From NCBI GenBank assembly GCA_022709625.1, contig JAKLIL010000109.1, positions 1 through 6,507 on the forward strand: a DNA stretch of 6,507 nucleotides, given 5' to 3'. Position numbers and translations under genes: made by a program. This document shows, piece by piece, positions 5,313 through 6,507 of the stretch (positions are counted from its first letter, which is position 1; each line of letters opens with the position of its first letter). The notes below the pieces were generated by a model. That model did not search any database. It was not told where the DNA came from and saw nothing but the letters and a program-made list of their open reading frames with translations. This stretch comes from Verrucomicrobiota bacterium. Its GTDB lineage: Bacteria; Verrucomicrobiota; Kiritimatiellia; CAIQIC01; Lenti-01.

Positions 5313-6268
5313 TCGGCGGCGCCCTCGTCGTCCACCACGATTTCGTTGGAAACCGCCGGCGTGCCCGGCCCCTTCACGAAAGGCGTGGTGAGATAGACGT
5401 GCTTGATCCAGGAATTGAAGAACTCGTTGCGGTTCGCGCGCCAGGTGTTGACCGGATTCCGCTCGTCGAGGTTTTCCAGGGGGCCGACGTCGGACCGGCC
5501 CTTGAGGCGGTCGCGCTGGGCTTCGGCCAGCAGGCGGGAGGAATTGTACTCCTGATGGCCCAAGTGCATGAGGATCTGGTGGTCGGGCGTTTCGAAGATG
5601 GTGTAGCCGCCCTTGTCGGCGTGCGCCAGCAGGCGGATGACGCCGGCCTTGGCCGCGGCCTCGAGGACGGCGTCGTCGATGCCCGAGTGGCGGCTCTGGG
5701 GGCACCAGAACACGTCGTCGAGCCCGCCCGTGATGGGATGGTCGGGCACGAGGTTGCGCGTGGGATAGACGCCGAAGACCTTCTGCGGATACATCGTTTT
5801 CTCGAGACCGAGGTACTTCGCCAGGGCGAGTGCGCCCCAGCAGATGCCGAGGATGCAGGTGCCGGAGGTCTTGGCCACGTCGATGATGCGGACCAGTTCG
5901 TTCCAGTAGGTGACCTGCTCCCAGGGCAGTTCCTCCACGGGGGCGCCGGTCACGATGAGCCCGTCGAGGGAGGCCACCGACCGGGCCCAGTCGAAGGGGA
6001 TGTAGTGCTTGTCGAGATGGGCGTGGTCGGAGCTCTTGTAGTCGTGCTCCAGCAGGCGGATCCAGACGGGGATGATCTGGAGGATGCTGCGGCCCATCGG
6101 GGCAAGGAGGTTGAATTCGTACTCCTCCGCCCGCGGCATGATGTTGAGGATGCCGATGCGCAGCGGCCGGATGTCCTGGTGCTCGGCGGCCTCTTCGCTC
6201 AGCCACGCCACATGGTGCTGTTCGAACAGGGGCTTGAGCCGGTGGTTGGGCGACAAGCGGATGGTCAC
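5309..6268 (-). CDS. metA: MetA-family homoserine O-acyltransferase (acetyl-CoA use likely)
   Basis: A 319-residue cytoplasmic enzyme that acylates the homoserine hydroxyl, the first step of methionine synthesis. The core is a class I glutamine-amidotransferase-like fold. The nucleophile is Cys143 in ILGICWG, and the dyad partner region is GHQEY with His238 and Glu240, matching Cys142, His235 and Glu237 of E. coli MetA. Arg278 in TWRANRN matches the substrate-carboxylate arginine. TGAP-Val-Glu places Glu112 where E. coli has Gly111; in the characterised Bacillus cereus enzyme a Glu here favours acetyl-CoA. The protein is divergent: the usual MP-x-K-x-x-T-E-x-Q block reads MPRAEEYEFN (44-53), and the region before TWR lacks the usual HNYFP segment. 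A related acyltransferase role on another amino acid cannot be excluded. The start is GTG, with GAGGA seven bases upstream. Its TGA overlaps the gpsA ATG. Confidence 0.9.
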   Translation of the reverse strand: MTIRLSPNHRLKPLFEQHHVAWLSEEAAEHQDIRPLRIGILNIMPRAEEYEFNLLAPMGRSILQIIPVWIRLLEHDYKSSDHAHLDKHYIPFDWARSVASLDGLIVTGAPVEELPWEQVTYWNELVRIIDVAKTSGTCILGICWGALALAKYLGLEKTMYPQKVFGVYPTRNLVPDHPITGGLDDVFWCPQSRHSGIDDAVLEAAAKAGVIRLLAHADKGGYTIFETPDHQILMHLGHQEYNSSRLLAEAQRDRLKGRSDVGPLENLDERNPVNTWRANRNEFFNSWIKHVYLTTPFVKGPGTPAVSNEIVVDDEGAAE

Positions 6269-6275
6269 GACGCAG

Positions 6276-6280
6276 TCCTC
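6276..6280 (-). promoter_or_regulatory. Ribosome binding site supporting the metA GTG start
   Basis: GAGGA on the minus strand is seven bases before the GTG at 6268. The encoded N-terminus, MTIRLSPNHRLKP, lines up with the short leader before the IRPL strand in other MetA proteins, so no longer start is needed. Confidence 0.6.
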
Positions 6281-6323
6281 ACAAGCGGATCATTTTGCCA
6301 CCGGTTCCCCGGGCACGTCCATG

Positions 6324-6507
6324 CTAGAAGTACAAATCGCGCTCGCCGGCCACGATGCGCCGGTACTGGGCCTCGAATTCCGGCCAGATTCCGGGCTGGG
6401 TGCGGCGCACTTCGTCCAGTTCCTTCCGCAGCAGCGCCTCGCCGACGGCCTGGGTTTCGGGCGTGGCGAAGTCGTCGAGCCATTCCTTGAACGTCAGGAC
6501 GGCGTTG
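6324..6507 (-). CDS. Unidentified protein, C-terminal 60 residues (runs off right edge)
   Basis: A minus-strand frame enters from the right edge and is open for 60 codons to a TAG at 6324-6326. It is rich in charged residues and looks helical: FKEWLDDF near its start, LLRKELDEVRR in the middle and the terminal segment EFEAQYRRIVAGERDLYF. Codon use is GC-ending like the neighbours, and Glu, Asp and Arg content is typical of a soluble cytoplasmic protein. Its stop is 55 bases before the metA start, so it could be the first visible gene of the same operon. I do not recognise the family, and the N-terminal part that would decide it is outside the window. Confidence 0.7.
   Translation of the reverse strand, partial: NAVLTFKEWLDDFATPETQAVGEALLRKELDEVRRTQPGIWPEFEAQYRRIVAGERDLYF

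Noticed and set aside
3735..5396. Long plus-strand open frame of about 553 codons opposite the regulator and gpsA
   Set aside because: It is antisense to two genes with intact family motifs. The predicted protein is a Gly/Ala/Arg/Asp/Glu-rich string with no recognisable domain, which is the normal shadow of GC-rich coding DNA.
4314..6206. A 630-residue frame that would fuse a Pro/Arg-rich segment to GpsA
   Set aside because: The part before 5312 is the shifted frame of metA. GpsA proteins begin with the dinucleotide fold at the Met encoded at 5312, so no real fusion is indicated.
6283..6320. Imperfect hairpin between the right-edge gene and metA, considered as a terminator or methionine riboswitch
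   Set aside because: The gap is only 55 bases, too short for a SAM riboswitch. The pairing is short with mismatches, and no U-tract follows.
5399..6490. Plus-strand open frame of about 363 codons opposite metA
   Set aside because: It is antisense to the clear MetA frame, has no family motif, and has low-complexity Val/Asp/Gly/Glu-rich composition as expected from a complementary frame.
1..6507. Mobile element, CRISPR array, tRNA/rRNA or phage/defence module
   Set aside because: No transposase-like frame, regularly spaced repeat series, tRNA-like cloverleaf or defence domain was seen. The only tandem repeats are the two-copy units reported above.

Overview
This GC-rich window holds six protein-coding regions, four of them on the minus strand in the left and right blocks that run off the window edges, plus one plus-strand gene in the middle. 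The organism is most likely an uncultured planctomycete-like bacterium; Candidatus Hydrogenedentota, Planctomycetota or another PVC-related group fits best. The main evidence is the exported GEVED-type protein at the left edge, whose DFGDA..DPTYPTLLANNGARH block is typical of those groups. Codons are strongly GC-ending, and GTG starts are common (three of the six genes or gene fragments here). This taxonomic call is inference, with modest confidence.

Left block, minus strand. Positions 1-994 encode the N-terminal 331 residues of a secreted GEVED-domain protein, which runs off the left edge. Upstream of it is a complete concentrative nucleoside transporter of the NupC/CNT family (1200-2456). 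The 205-base gap between them holds several GC-rich hairpins, including a tandem 14-bp repeat, that may end nupC transcription.

Middle, plus strand. A lipid kinase of the diacylglycerol kinase family (about 2624-3556) is transcribed divergently from nupC. The 167-base divergent gap carries a plausible promoter for nupC. The kinase gene ends inside a perfect 19-bp tandem duplication that contains its own stop codon. A G/C palindrome then separates it from the convergent right-hand block.

Right block, minus strand. In transcription order this reads: the C-terminal 60 codons of an unidentified gene (6324-6507), a MetA-family homoserine O-acyltransferase (5309-6268), glycerol-3-phosphate dehydrogenase GpsA (4314-5312), and a NarL/FixJ-type response regulator (3624-4301). 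metA and gpsA overlap by 4 bases (ATGA). The regulator starts 12 bases after gpsA, and its Shine-Dalgarno sequence overlaps the gpsA stop codon. These three genes are therefore almost certainly one operon.

Functionally, the right block joins methionine entry (homoserine acylation) to the first committed step of phospholipid backbone synthesis (glycerol 3-phosphate), with a regulator that lacks an adjacent sensor kinase. The lipid kinase is also related to phospholipid metabolism but is convergent, so it belongs to a separate unit. I found no CRISPR array, mobile element, tRNA, rRNA, phage gene or obvious defence system. The points most worth a second look are the 19-bp repeat, the acyl-CoA specificity residue of the MetA homologue, and the operon arrangement.
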